Positions 43,977-53,700 of a DNA stretch of 64,000 nt are shown here, one piece after another. The stretch comes from Oleispirillum sp965228165. GTDB lineage: Bacteria; Pseudomonadota; Alphaproteobacteria; Rhodospirillales; Rhodospirillaceae. The position numbers and the translations under genes are program-made. The notes under the pieces were generated by a model, which did not search any database, was not told the origin of the DNA, and worked only from the letters and a program-made list of their open reading frames with translations. Positions within the stretch are counted from its first letter, which is position 1, and every line of letters begins with the position of its first letter. The stretch is from positions 620,001-684,000 of the forward strand of contig CBDDHB010000003.1 of assembly GCA_965228165.1 (NCBI GenBank), written 5' to 3'.

Positions 43977-45212
43977 ATGTCCGACGCCCACGTCTCCCCC
44001 TTCGCTCCCGCCGAATTCCCCGCGCTCGCCCCGGTTGCCGGGATGCGCTTCGCCACCGGCAACACCGGCCTGCGTTACGTCGGCCGCCCCAACCTGATGG
44101 TCGCCGAACTGGCCGAGGGCAGCGCCGTGGCGGGAGTCTTCACCCGCTCCAAGACCCGTTCCGCCCCGGTCGATTGGTGCCGCGAGGCGCTGGAGGACGG
44201 CAAGGCGCGCGTCGTCGTGGTGAATTCCGGCAACGCCAACGCCTTCACCGGCAAGCTGGGGGTGGACGCGGTGGAAGTCACCGCCGCCGCCGCCGCCAAG
44301 ACCTTCGGCTGCAAGACGTCGGAGGTGTTCATCGCCTCCACCGGCACCATCGGCGTGCCCCTCGACGCGGCCAAGATCGCCGCCAAGCTGCCGCAGGCGA
44401 AGACCGAGCTTTCCGCCGAAGCGTGGGAAGCGGCGGCCCGCGCCATCATGACCACCGACACCTTCCCCAAGGTCGCCTCCGCCACCGCCGAAATCGACGG
44501 CGCGACGGTGACGATTTCCGGCTTCGCCAAGGGTTCGGGGATGATCGCCCCGGACATGGCGACGACTCTCGCCTTCGTCTTCACCGACGCCAACCTGCCG
44601 CACGAGGCGTTGCAGCCCTTGCTGAAGGACGGCGCGGACAAGTCCTTCAACAGCATCACCGTGGACAGCGACACCTCGACCTCGGACACCTTGCTGCTGT
44701 TCGCCACCCGCGCCGCCCCCCACAAGCCGGTGAAGACGGCGACCGACAAGCGGCTGAAGGCCTTCCGCAAGGCCCTGAACGCGGTGCTGATCGACCTGGC
44801 GCAGCAGATCGTCAAGGACGGCGAGGGGGTGAGCAAGTTCGTTTCCGTCACCGTCACCGGCGCGGCGGGCGCCAAGGCGGCGCGCAAGATCGGCCTGGCG
44901 ATCGCCAACTCGCCGCTGGTCAAGACCGCGATCGCGGGCGAGGACGCCAACTGGGGCCGCGTCGTCATGGCGGTGGGCAAGTCGGGCGAAAAGGCCGACC
45001 GCGACAAGCTCGCCATCGCCATCGGCGGCATCCCGGTCGCCGCCGCCGGACAGGTGGTTCCGGGCTACGACGAAACCCCGGTGGCCGAGCACTTCAAGGG
45101 CCGCTGCATCGACATCGCGGTGGATGTCGGCGTCGGCCGGGGCAAGGCGACGGTGTGGACCTGCGATCTGACCCATGACTACATCAGCATCAACGCCGAC
45201 TACCGCACCTGA
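43977..45212 (+). CDS. argJ: Bifunctional ornithine acetyltransferase / N-acetylglutamate synthase
   Basis: A 411-residue arginine-synthesis enzyme that recycles the acetyl group. The self-cleavage site is in KGSGMIAPDMATTLAF, between A195 and T196, T196 becoming the nucleophile of the beta chain. VVVNSGNANAFTG and SVTVTGA are family landmarks. Whether it makes acetylglutamate from acetyl-CoA too cannot be read from sequence. Its end overlaps the mutT frame by 38 bases. Confidence 0.95.
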   Translation: MSDAHVSPFAPAEFPALAPVAGMRFATGNTGLRYVGRPNLMVAELAEGSAVAGVFTRSKTRSAPVDWCREALEDGKARVVVVNSGNANAFTGKLGVDAVEVTAAAAAKTFGCKTSEVFIASTGTIGVPLDAAKIAAKLPQAKTELSAEAWEAAARAIMTTDTFPKVASATAEIDGATVTISGFAKGSGMIAPDMATTLAFVFTDANLPHEALQPLLKDGADKSFNSITVDSDTSTSDTLLLFATRAAPHKPVKTATDKRLKAFRKALNAVLIDLAQQIVKDGEGVSKFVSVTVTGAAGAKAARKIGLAIANSPLVKTAIAGEDANWGRVVMAVGKSGEKADRDKLAIAIGGIPVAAAGQVVPGYDETPVAEHFKGRCIDIAVDVGVGRGKATVWTCDLTHDYISINADYRT

Positions 45213-45693
45213 CGGTCCGGCCGCGCCGACCGGCATCGACGGCGGGCCGCGCGGCTGCTGGAACGCCCACGGCCCGACCCTGGTCCCCGGCCTGCCGGTC
45301 GTCCTGGTCGTCGCCGGGGTGCTGGTCGATGCCGACCGCCGGGTGCTGCTGGCGCAGCGGCCCGAGGGCAAAAGCATGGCCGGGCTGTGGGAGTTTCCGG
45401 GCGGAAAGATCGACGACGGCGAGCCGCCGGAGTTGGCCCTGATCCGCGAACTGGACGAGGAACTGGGGATCGAGACCCGCCCCGGCTGCCTGCGGCCGCT
45501 CACCTTCGCTTCCCACGCCTATGCCGGGTTCCATCTGCTGATGCCGGTGTTCCTGATCCGCTCCTGGCGCGGCGTCGCCACCGGCCGCGAGGGCCAGGAC
45601 CTGGCCTGGGTCGCCCCCAACCGCCTGCGGGAGTTTCCCATGCCGCCCGCCGACCTGCCGCTGATCGCGGCGATCCAGGACGCCTTGACGTAG
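45175..45693 (+). CDS. mutT: 8-oxo-dGTP diphosphatase (MutT-type Nudix)
   Basis: A 172-residue Nudix protein. The box GGKIDDGEPPELALIRELDEELG (about 82-104, two adjoining halves) is complete. VLLAQRPEGKSMAGLWEFPG is the MutT-type segment that recognises 8-oxoguanine. The first 40 residues before the Nudix fold are proline- and threonine-rich, so the true start may be later, although the annotated ATG gives a plausible coupled start within argJ. argJ-mutT order is common in Alphaproteobacteria. Confidence 0.88.
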   Translation: MTTSASTPTTAPDGPAAPTGIDGGPRGCWNAHGPTLVPGLPVVLVVAGVLVDADRRVLLAQRPEGKSMAGLWEFPGGKIDDGEPPELALIRELDEELGIETRPGCLRPLTFASHAYAGFHLLMPVFLIRSWRGVATGREGQDLAWVAPNRLREFPMPPADLPLIAAIQDALT

Positions 45694-45703
45694 GAGAACC
45701 ACC

Positions 45704-46468
45704 ATGACCGCCCACCCCACCGCCTGCGTCGTCGTCATCGGCAACGAAATCCTCTCCGGCCGGATTCGGGACGAGAACCTGCCCTACCTCGGCAAGGCGC
45801 TGGCGAAAATCGGCATCCCGGTGACGGAGGCGCACGTCATCCCCGACATCGAAGGCGAAATCGTCGCCACGGTCAACGCGGCGCGGGCGCGGCATACCTA
45901 TGTTTTCACCACCGGCGGCATCGGCCCCACCCACGACGACATCACCGCCGCCTCCGTCGCCGCCGCCTTCGGCGTGCCGGTGGTCCGCCATCCGGAGGCC
46001 GAGCGCGTCCTCTCCGCCTATTACGGCGAAACCCTCAACCCCGCCCGCCTGCGCATGGCCGACATGCCCCGGGGCGCGACGCCGATCCCCAACCCGGTCA
46101 GCGCCGCCCCCGGCTTCCGCCTGGAAAACGTTCACGTCATGGCCGGGGTGCCGCGAATCATGCAGGCGATGTTCGACGGCATCGCCCATACCCTTTCCGG
46201 CGGCCCGGCGGTTCTGTCCCGCGCGGTCTCCGCCGATGCGCGGGAAGGCGACATCGCCGAGGCCCTGACCGCGATCCAGAAGGCCCACCCGACGGTGGAC
46301 GTGGGCAGCTATCCCTTCGGTCTGGGGGAGCGCATCGGCACCTGCATCGTCGGACGCTCCAGCGACCGCGCCGAACTCGACGCGGCGATGGACAAGGTGG
46401 CGGCGATGTTCCGCAACCTCGGCCACGCCCCCAGCGACGCCGACCCGATGGCGGACAGGCAGGGATAG
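45704..46468 (+). CDS. CinA-type molybdopterin-binding domain protein
   Basis: A 254-residue protein with the MoCF_biosynth fold: CVVVIGNEILSGRIRDENLPYL, FTTGGIGPTHDDITA and AAPGFRLENVHVMAGVPRIM (read as shorter segments of the family). The C-terminal nicotinamide-nucleotide amidase domain of full CinA is absent; a short form of about 250 residues is usual in this class. Role unclear, possibly ADP-ribose or NMN metabolism. TAGGAG precedes the ATG by 7 bases. Confidence 0.85.
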   Translation: MTAHPTACVVVIGNEILSGRIRDENLPYLGKALAKIGIPVTEAHVIPDIEGEIVATVNAARARHTYVFTTGGIGPTHDDITAASVAAAFGVPVVRHPEAERVLSAYYGETLNPARLRMADMPRGATPIPNPVSAAPGFRLENVHVMAGVPRIMQAMFDGIAHTLSGGPAVLSRAVSADAREGDIAEALTAIQKAHPTVDVGSYPFGLGERIGTCIVGRSSDRAELDAAMDKVAAMFRNLGHAPSDADPMADRQG

Positions 46469-46481
46469 GGCGAAACCCGCT

Positions 46482-48808
46482 CTACATCGCCGACGCGAGG
46501 GCGGCGCCGATCTCGTCGAGGATGTCCAACACCTCGCGCGAGGCCCGATTCATCGCCTCGACCGCCTGCCGCACCGCCTCGGCATTCCCCGCCGCGTGCA
46601 TCTCCAGCGCCGTTTTGCCGTGTTCGTGCACCCGTGCGTGCGGCTCCTTCAGCCGAGCGAAGGCGGGATGCGACAGAATCCGCTGATCCTGGACGGAGTC
46701 ATACCACTTGCCCAAACGGCAGGTGTGATGGTCCGATAACGGCCCCGTCGCATCGCCCTGACCGAGCAGGCGATCGACCACCGTCCGCTTGAAGCGGACA
46801 TGGTCGTTCTTGGCAATTTCGACGATCGCCCGCGCCGTCCCCAGGCTGGAAAAGTCCTCCACCCGGGCGTCGAGGGTAGCGCTGGCCTTACCCAACGCCA
46901 CCAGCATGGTGTCGATCTCGCCCAGGTTCTGCCGGGCCAGGGCGGCGACCCGCCCGCCGCCATCCGCGACCCCGTGCGCCGCCGCCGACTGCTGCCCCAG
47001 AATTCCGGAAATGTCGCGGACCCTTTGCGCCACGCCGTCGATGCGGCCGGAGATTCCTTCCAACCGACCGCTCATCTGATCCACCGCCCGTTCCCCGACC
47101 CCGGTGGCCTGGTTGCTTTCCATCATCGCCGCGACCGCCGCATCCATCCCCGCGGTCAGGGCGGCGATGCGTTCCCGGATGTCCTCGGTCGATTTGGCGG
47201 TCTGGTTGGCCAGGGTCTTCACCTCGTTCGCCACCACCGCGAAGCCCTTGCCCATGTCGCCGGCGCGCGCCGCCTCGATCGTCGCGTTCAGTGCCAAGAG
47301 GTTGGTCTGGCTGGCGATCGCCTGAATCTGATCGACGATGGCGCCGATCTGCTGGGAGGCCCCGGCCAGCGCCTGCACCTTACCGTCCGCGTCGGCGACG
47401 GCGGCGATCAGGGTTTCCGTCGCACGGCGCGCGGTCGTCGCGTCGGAAACCCCGGCCCGCGCCTCCGCCTCCGCCTGGTCCGCTTCCGCCAGAGCGGTCT
47501 CCGAATTCTGGGTGACCCTGGCGATGGCGGAGACCATCTCCCCGATCGCCGTAGCGATGCTCTCGCACTCCTCGGCGGTGGTGCGCAGGTCGGCGAGCAT
47601 GCGGCGATCACCAGCCCCGCTTCGTTGCTTTGCACCGCCGCGTCCACGATGCCCGTCAATTGCCGTTGCAGGGTCTCCTGGACCACCGCGTCCTTGTCGC
47701 GCAACTCGGCGACCAGGCGTTTCTGTTCCGCCTCCATCGTCGCCAGGTTTTCCGACTCGCCGCGAACCACCTCGATCGCCCGCGCCATGTGGCCGATTTC
47801 GTCCTGGCGGTCGAGGCCGACCAAGTTCACCGCGAAGTCGCGCCCGCTGATCCGTTGCATCGCCCCGGTCAGCGACCGGATCGGCCCGGTGATGCCGCGC
47901 GCCAGAACCGCGCTGATCGCCGCCGACAAAGCCACGATTCCCGCCACCAGCATCAGGACGGTCCGGCAGCTCTGGTTCAACTGATCGGCATAGGCCTCTG
48001 CGTTCATCGCCAGTTCGACGACGCCGAAGGGCCGCCCGGAATAGTCGGCGATCGCCCACCCCAGGATCGCCGTCCGAATCCCATCGACGGTCCTGGTCCG
48101 CACCACGGTCTCGCCCGCCAAGGCCGCCGCCAGTTCCCCGGAATCCAGGCGGGGCGCGGCGACGGTCCCGGCGAACATCTTGAAGCCGCCGCCCTTGGCC
48201 TCGAGGATCAGCAGCGCCGCGTCCACGCCGTGAACGGCCTTGAAGTCGTCGAAGAACGGCTTGCCGAAGGACAATCCGAATTCCACCGATCCGACGTGTC
48301 GGCCCGCCGCGAACAGCGGGACCACCGCCCGCACCCCCAGACCGGCGACCCCGGTCTCCAGCCCATGGGTCGGCTGCCGGGAGGCGTTGGTCCGGACCAC
48401 GGTCTCGCGGATCTTCGACAAATCGTCGCCGAACTTTCCCGGCGCGTGGGCGCGCAGGAACGACGTCGCCGGAGGCAGATGAAACTGGAACTGCTCGATG
48501 GCGAAGGGTTTGGCCAGTTTGTCGAACACCGGGGTCATCCGCCGCCCCAGCAGGGCGCGGTCCCCCGCCGCGACGGTCTCGGCGACCTCGGGCAGCGCCG
48601 CGACCAGGGAGGCCATGGCGTTGGCCTTGTCGGCGGACGCCGCGATCGCCCCGCTCAACAGGACGAAGCGCCCCTCCAGATCGTTCTTTTCCGCCTGGCG
48701 AATCATCTCGGTCAGATGAGCGTTAAGGGAAATCCCCACCGCCGCCGCGGCGGCCAGGGAGACGCCGACCAGAGCGAGGCCGAAACGGGTTGCGATGCCG
48801 ATATGCAT
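46482..48808 (-). pseudogene. Methyl-accepting chemotaxis protein with Cache-type sensor and C-terminal CZB domain, frameshifted
   Basis: The N-terminal part (start MHIGIATRFGLAL, GGAAGG before it) has two membrane segments framing a periplasmic Cache-like sensor (LETGVAGLGVRAVVPLFAAG, GSVEFGLSFGKPFF), then HAMP. The signalling hairpin (NLLALNATIEAARAGDMGKG) and a C-terminal zinc-binding CZB domain (HHTCRLGKWY, HPAF, HARVHEHGK) read in another frame. The break is at about 47601, where GCCGCATGC looks one base short of GCCGCNATG. No homopolymer is present there, so this lesion is less easily blamed on sequencing. Repaired length would be about 775 residues. CZB receptors respond to zinc-linked or oxidant signals. 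Confidence 0.85.
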
Positions 48809-48928
48809 GGGGGCACCTTCCAGGAAGGACATAATCCATGATTTCAAGGCCGCGCGGTTCCGCAGCCTGAGGTAGATAATGTCCATTCCCGAAAGGCAAT
48901 TCAAGGCCGCCCCGACCCGGCGGTTGTT

Positions 48929-49372
48929 CTACCGCAGCAGCGCGTCGAGGGCGTCGAGGAAGCGGCTGCGGTCCTGCCTGGAGAATCCCCTTGGGCCGCC
49001 GCCCGCGATTTCACCGGTGTCGCGCAGGGTGGTCATCAGGTCGCGCACCGCAAGCGCCATCCCCACCGAATCCGCGTCGAACACCTTGCCGGAGGGGGAA
49101 ATCGCCCGCGCCCCCTTCTCGACGCAGCGGGCGGCCAGGGGAATGTCGTTGGTGACGCAAACGTCGCCCGGCGCAATCGCTGCGGCGATCCACTTGTCGG
49201 CGGCGTCGGGCTCGGCGGGCACCATCACCGAGCGCAGCAACGGGTGGCCCCCGGTGCGGAAACCGCGATTGCTGACCAGGACCACCGGAATGTCGCGGCG
49301 TTCGGCGACGCGGACGACCTCGTCCTTCACCGGGCAGGCGTCGGCATCGATATACAAGGTTATCCCGATCAT
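48929..49372 (-). CDS. YaiI/YqxD (DUF188) family protein
   Basis: A 147-residue protein of the UPF0178 family. LYIDADACPVKDEVVRVAER at the start and VCVTNDIPLAARCVEKGA in the middle are signatures. The acidic residues of the N-terminal strand suggest a PIN-like metal site; the biochemical role is unknown. It overlaps the thioesterase gene by 4 bases. The frame is open upstream, but this ATG begins the conserved fold. Confidence 0.9.
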   Translation of the reverse strand: MIGITLYIDADACPVKDEVVRVAERRDIPVVLVSNRGFRTGGHPLLRSVMVPAEPDAADKWIAAAIAPGDVCVTNDIPLAARCVEKGARAISPSGKVFDADSVGMALAVRDLMTTLRDTGEIAGGGPRGFSRQDRSRFLDALDALLR

Positions 49373-49815
49373 CCCGGCAGCACCGCGAACGGCGCGATGG
49401 CGGTGGCGACCTGCCGCCCGGCGGCATCGAACAGCACGGCGCGGGCATGCGCCACGGTGCGCCCGGTGCGGTCCACCGCGCCCTCGACGGTAAAGTCCCC
49501 GGCGGGGGCGGGGCGCAGATAGTTGGTGGTCTGCGACAGGGTGGCGATGGTGGTCCCCGCGCCGATCGTCGAGAACACGGAAAAGACCATGCCGAAGTCC
49601 AGCATCGCCGAAACGATACCGCCCTGCACCACGCCGTTGCCCTGGGTCCAGTCCTCTCCGGCATGGAAAGAGGCGACGACGCGGCCCTCCGCCGCCTCGC
49701 GCACCACCATGCCCAGGGACTTCGCCAGGGGATTGGTGGTCACCTGAACGTCGCGCGCGCCGGTCTCGACGACGCGGCGGATGAAGGCCCGTTCCGGATT
49801 TTCGGTCGCGTCCAT
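49369..49815 (-). CDS. PaaI-type hotdog-fold thioesterase
   Basis: A 148-residue protein with the hotdog core: GNGVVQGGIVSAMLDFGMVF carries the central helix with the catalytic acid, followed by TNYLRPAPAGDFTVEGAVDR. This fits the PaaI/YiiD acyl-CoA thioesterase group. The substrate is not evident from neighbours (yaiI, asd). Confidence 0.85.
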   Translation of the reverse strand: MDATENPERAFIRRVVETGARDVQVTTNPLAKSLGMVVREAAEGRVVASFHAGEDWTQGNGVVQGGIVSAMLDFGMVFSVFSTIGAGTTIATLSQTTNYLRPAPAGDFTVEGAVDRTGRTVAHARAVLFDAAGRQVATAIAPFAVLPG

Positions 49816-49829
49816 CTTTCCCCCGAAAC

Positions 49830-49856
49830 CGGACCGGGGCCCGAAGGCCCCGGCGG
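49830..49856 (-). terminator. Hairpin downstream of asd
   Basis: CCGGGGCC, loop CGAA, GGCCCCGG, immediately after the asd stop. The T-run is poor, so termination is likely but not certain. Confidence 0.5.
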
Positions 49857-49860
49857 TTCT

Positions 49861-50886
49861 TTATTTCTTCAGGTGATCGCAGATCAGAACCTCGGCGATC
49901 TGCACCGTGTTCAAGGCCGCGCCCTTGCGCAGATTGTCGGCGACGCACCAGAAGGACAGGCCGTTTTTCACGGTTTCGTCGGCGCGGATGCGCGACACGA
50001 ACACGTTGTCCTCGCCCGCGCACTCGACCGGGGTGACGTAGCCGCCGGATTCGCGATGGTCGATCACGGTGACGCCGGGCGCGGTCTTCAGCGCCTTGCG
50101 CGCCGCCTCCACCGAGATCGGCTGTTCGGTCTCGATGTTGACGTATTCGGCATGGCCGATGAAGCTCGGCACGCGGCAGCAGTTGGCGTGAACCGCGATG
50201 TCGGGGTCGAGAATCTTCGCCGTCTCGACCTTCATCTTCCATTCTTCCTTGGTCGCGCCGTCGTCCATGAAGACGTCGATCTGCGGGATCACGTTGAAGG
50301 CGATCTGCTTCGGAAACTTGTTCTGGGTCTGACTGATCGGCTGGTTCATGTAGATGCCGCGCGTCTGGTCGAACAGTTCGTCCATCGCCTCCTTGCCGCC
50401 GCCGGACACCGACTGATAGGTCGAAACCACCACCCGCTTGATCTTGAACGCCTGATGCAGCGGCTTCAGCGCCACCAGCATCTGGATGGTCGAGCAGTTG
50501 GGATTGGCGATGATGTGGCGCTTCTTGTACCCGGCGATCGCCTGGGGGTTGACCTCGGGCACCACCAGGGGCACGTCCGGGTCCATGCGGAACTGCGAGG
50601 TGTTGTCGATCACCACGCAGCCCGCCGCCCCGGCGCGCGGCGCGAAGACCTTGGACACGGCGGCCCCGGGCGACGACAGGGCGATGTCGATGCCGGCGAA
50701 GTCGAAGCTCTCCAGGTCCTTCACCTTCAGCACCTTGTCCTCACCGAAGGAGATTTCCGACCCCGCCGAGCGCTTCGACGCCACGGCGAACACCTCGTCC
50801 GCCGGGAAATTCCGCTCCGCCAGGATGTTCAGCATTTCGCGACCGACGTTCCCCGTCGCGCCGACGACCGCAACCTTGTAGCCCAT
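49861..50886 (-). CDS. asd: Aspartate-semialdehyde dehydrogenase
   Basis: A 341-residue enzyme that reduces aspartyl phosphate on the way to lysine, threonine, methionine and diaminopimelate. The nucleotide-binding start VAVVGATGNVGREML and catalytic C131 in NPNCSTIQML are intact. It supplies the path that ends in DapF, encoded at 62555. It follows leuB on the same strand but is separated by a terminator. Confidence 0.96.
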   Translation of the reverse strand: MGYKVAVVGATGNVGREMLNILAERNFPADEVFAVASKRSAGSEISFGEDKVLKVKDLESFDFAGIDIALSSPGAAVSKVFAPRAGAAGCVVIDNTSQFRMDPDVPLVVPEVNPQAIAGYKKRHIIANPNCSTIQMLVALKPLHQAFKIKRVVVSTYQSVSGGGKEAMDELFDQTRGIYMNQPISQTQNKFPKQIAFNVIPQIDVFMDDGATKEEWKMKVETAKILDPDIAVHANCCRVPSFIGHAEYVNIETEQPISVEAARKALKTAPGVTVIDHRESGGYVTPVECAGEDNVFVSRIRADETVKNGLSFWCVADNLRKGAALNTVQIAEVLICDHLKK

Positions 50887-50920
50887 GTCGATTTCCGCCC
50901 GTTCATCGTTTCAAGACGAA

Positions 50921-50946
50921 GGGAAGGCCCGTGCGCGGGCCTTCCC
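50921..50946 (-). terminator. Terminator between leuB and asd
   Basis: GGGAAGGCCCG, loop TGCG, CGGGCCTTCCC. On the minus strand it is followed by TTCGTCTT, on the plus strand by a T5 run 4 bases on. Confidence 0.7.
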
Positions 50947-51000
50947 CGGTTTTTCTCGCTCAAGCCTACCCGAACCGGGGGGAGGCGCAAGGAAAAGCGA

Positions 51001-52119
51001 TCAGCCGTTCGCCAGATGGCGCAGCACCGCGTCGCCCATGCCGCTGGTGCCGGCCTTGGTCGCCCCCGCCTGCATGATGTCGCCGGTGCGGATTCCTTCC
51101 GCCAGGGTCGCCTTGACCGCGTTTTCCAGCCGATCGGCCAGGGCGTCCATTTCGAAGGAATAGCGCAGCATCATCGCGAGAGACAGAATCATCGCCAGCG
51201 GATTGGCCAGGTTCTTGCCCGCGATGTCGGGGGCGGAACCGTGCACCGGCTCGTAGAGGGCGTTGCGATGGCCGGAAGCGTCCGCCGCGCCCAGGCTGGC
51301 CGAGGGCAGCATGCCGAGCGAACCGGTCAGCATCGACGCGCAGTCGGACAGGATGTCGCCGAACATGTTGGTGGTGACCATCACGTCGAACTGCTTCGGG
51401 TTGCGCACCAGCTGCATCGAGGCGTTGTCGACGTACAGATGCGACAACTCGACGTCCGGATAATCCTTGGCCACGACTTCCATTTCCTCGCGCCAGAGGA
51501 TGGTCGATTCCAGCACGTTGGCCTTGTCCACCGAACAGACCCGCTGGTTCCGCTTCATCGCCAGATCGAAGGCGACCTTGCCGATGCGGCGGATTTCCGG
51601 CGTGGTGTAGACCAGGGTGTTGAAGCCCTTGCGGTCGCCGTTGGGCAGGGTCTCGATGCCGCGCGGCTGGCCGAAATAGATGCCGCCGGTGAGCTCGCGC
51701 ACGATCATGATGTCGAGGCCCGCCACCACTTCGCGCTTCAGGGTCGAGGCCTCGGCCAATTCCTCGAAGACGATCGCCGGACGCAGGTTGGCGAACAGCC
51801 CCATGTCCTTGCGGATGCGCAAAAGGCCGCGCTCCGGCTTCTTGTCGAAGGGCACGTTGTCCCACTTCGGACCGCCCACCGCGCCCATCAGCACCGCGTC
51901 GCAAGCCAGGCAGTCGGCCAGGGTCTCGTCGGTCAGGGGTTCGCCGAAGGCGTCGATCGAGGATCCGCCGATCTTCCCCGCCATCAGGTCGAACGAGGCC
52001 AGCCCGGCCTTGTCCATCCACTCGACGATGCGCACCACCTGCGCCATCACTTCCTGCCCGATGCCGTCGCCGGGCAGCAGCATCACCTTCTTCTTCGCGG
52101 TCATTTCGCCAAGCCTCAA
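51001..52119 (-). CDS. leuB: 3-isopropylmalate dehydrogenase
   Basis: A 372-residue NAD-dependent leucine-synthesis enzyme. KKVMLLPGDGIGQEVM at the start, ELTGGIYFGQPRG, and EPVHGSAPDIAGKN for cofactor binding are all characteristic. It works after LeuCD, encoded at 54730-56760. The spacing of leuB from leuCD by kdsB, pheA and others is common in this class. Confidence 0.96.
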   Translation of the reverse strand: MRLGEMTAKKKVMLLPGDGIGQEVMAQVVRIVEWMDKAGLASFDLMAGKIGGSSIDAFGEPLTDETLADCLACDAVLMGAVGGPKWDNVPFDKKPERGLLRIRKDMGLFANLRPAIVFEELAEASTLKREVVAGLDIMIVRELTGGIYFGQPRGIETLPNGDRKGFNTLVYTTPEIRRIGKVAFDLAMKRNQRVCSVDKANVLESTILWREEMEVVAKDYPDVELSHLYVDNASMQLVRNPKQFDVMVTTNMFGDILSDCASMLTGSLGMLPSASLGAADASGHRNALYEPVHGSAPDIAGKNLANPLAMILSLAMMLRYSFEMDALADRLENAVKATLAEGIRTGDIMQAGATKAGTSGMGDAVLRHLANG

Positions 52120-52225
52120 TCGTTACGCCAAGGGGTACGGATTATTCCGCTCCCATCCGAAAACGCCAGGAAAAAAGGAAAAACCGCGCGCCGCCAGGAA
52201 AAGCCGGGGCCGGGGCCGACGAAAA

Positions 52226-52744
52226 CTACGGCGCGGGGAAGGGCGGCGCCGACGGGGTCAGCGACGCCAGATAGGCGACGATCGCGGCGCGATCCTTGGC
52301 CTTGGACAGCCCGGCGAAGGTCATCTTGGTTCCCGGCGCGAAGGCGGCGGGCTTGGTCAGGAAGGCGTCCAGATCGTCATAGGTCCAGGTTCCGCCCAAG
52401 CCCGCGACCGCGCCGGAATAGGCGAAGCCGGGTTTCCGCCCCTTGGCCGCGCCGACCACGGCCGCCAGATTGGGACCGACCCGGTGCGGGCCGCCCGCGT
52501 CGAAGGTGTGGCAGGAGACGCATTTCTTCGCCACCTTCTGGCCGTCGGCGGCGGTCGCGACGGCCAGCAGCGCGGCGAAGGAGCGTTCCTCCGCCGCCTG
52601 TCCGGACGCGCCCGCCAGACCGACCGGGCCGATCGCGTCGGTGGTGCCGACCGGAACCAGAAGGTCGCCGTAAAGGCTGGCCCCCACCACCACCAGCAGC
52701 GCGAGAACCGCCCCCGCCGCGCCCTTGCCTATCGCCTGGAACAT
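52226..52744 (-). CDS. Class I cytochrome c, membrane-anchored or secreted
   Basis: A 172-residue protein with one haem site, KKCVSCHTF, and a distal methionine in GTKMTFAGL. The PHRVGPNL segment follows the haem helix, as in cytochrome c2/c552-type proteins. A hydrophobic N-terminal helix (AGAVLALLVVVGASLYG) may be an uncleaved anchor. A start at 52792 would add 16 residues. It probably shuttles electrons to an oxidase or other terminal enzyme in the periplasm. Divergent from kdsB. Confidence 0.88.
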   Translation of the reverse strand: MFQAIGKGAAGAVLALLVVVGASLYGDLLVPVGTTDAIGPVGLAGASGQAAEERSFAALLAVATAADGQKVAKKCVSCHTFDAGGPHRVGPNLAAVVGAAKGRKPGFAYSGAVAGLGGTWTYDDLDAFLTKPAAFAPGTKMTFAGLSKAKDRAAIVAYLASLTPSAPPFPAP

Positions 52745-52902
52745 GGATGACCGCCCGCCTCGGCTTTCCCGTGGACTATCGGATTGAGACATGGGCAGTG
52801 TGTGCAATTTTTCCAGGGACGGAAAGGGCGAAGCCGTTTGCCGAAGGCGAAGGCGGCGATTACAGTGCCTGGAATCGCCTTTCACGCAGGGAATCCTTGA
52901 AA

Positions 52903-53688
52903 ATGTCCGCCGATGCCGTTTCCGCCGCCCGGATCGCCGAGCTTGCGCCGATCGTGATGATCCCGGCGCGCATGGCCTCCACCCGCCTGCCGAACAAGCC
53001 CTTGGCCGACATCCTGGGCAAGCCGATGATCGTGCGGGTGTGGGAACGGGCGGTCGCCGCCGCCGTCGGCCCGGTGGTGGTGGCCTGTTCCGAGCCCGAG
53101 GTCGCGGCGGCGGTGGCGGAGGCGGGCGGCCGCGCGGTGATGACCGATCCGGATTTGCCCTCGGGCTCCGACCGGATTTTCGCCGCCCTGCGCGAGATCG
53201 ATCCTCAGGCTCGCCACCGCGCGGTGATCAACGTACAGGGCGACCTGCCGACGATCGACCCGGCGTTGATCCGCGCCGCGCTGATTCCCTTCGCGGATAA
53301 GGGCTACGACATCGCCACCCTGGGGGCGGAAATCGTCCGCGACGAGGAAAAGACCGACCCCAACGTGGTCAAGGCCGCCGCCGGGTTCGACCCCGCCGAC
53401 GCCTCCCCCTGGCCGGTGGCGCGGGCGCTGTATTTCAGCCGCGCCACGGTGCCCGCCAACGACGGGCCGCTCTATCACCACATCGGGCTGTACGCCTATC
53501 GCCGCGAGGTGCTGGAGCGCTTCGTCGCCTGGCCGCCCGGCGTCCTGGAAAAGCGCGAAAAGCTGGAGCAGCTGCGCGCCCTGGAACACGGCCTGTCGAT
53601 CGCCCTGGTGCGCGTTGACACCGTGCCTCTCGGCGTCGATACTGCCGCCGACCTGGCCCGCGCGCGGGAAATCCTGGCGAACCCATAG
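52903..53688 (+). CDS. kdsB: 3-deoxy-manno-octulosonate cytidylyltransferase
   Basis: A 261-residue enzyme that activates KDO with CTP for lipid A core assembly. IVMIPARMASTRLPNKPLAD and the later INVQGDLPTIDP are signatures. YHHIGLYAYRREVL and LEQLRALEHG follow. The very long open frame in front is an artefact of GC-rich sequence; this ATG starts the fold. pheA begins 12 bases downstream. Confidence 0.95.
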   Translation: MSADAVSAARIAELAPIVMIPARMASTRLPNKPLADILGKPMIVRVWERAVAAAVGPVVVACSEPEVAAAVAEAGGRAVMTDPDLPSGSDRIFAALREIDPQARHRAVINVQGDLPTIDPALIRAALIPFADKGYDIATLGAEIVRDEEKTDPNVVKAAAGFDPADASPWPVARALYFSRATVPANDGPLYHHIGLYAYRREVLERFVAWPPGVLEKREKLEQLRALEHGLSIALVRVDTVPLGVDTAADLARAREILANP

Positions 53689-53700
53689 GGACGGAACGGC

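Noticed and set aside
49447..53688. A plus-strand open frame of 1413 codons
   Set aside because: Only the last 261 codons encode a protein (KdsB). The rest is antisense to yaiI, the thioesterase gene, asd, leuB and the cytochrome gene and lacks any protein features; GC-rich codon bias keeps it open.
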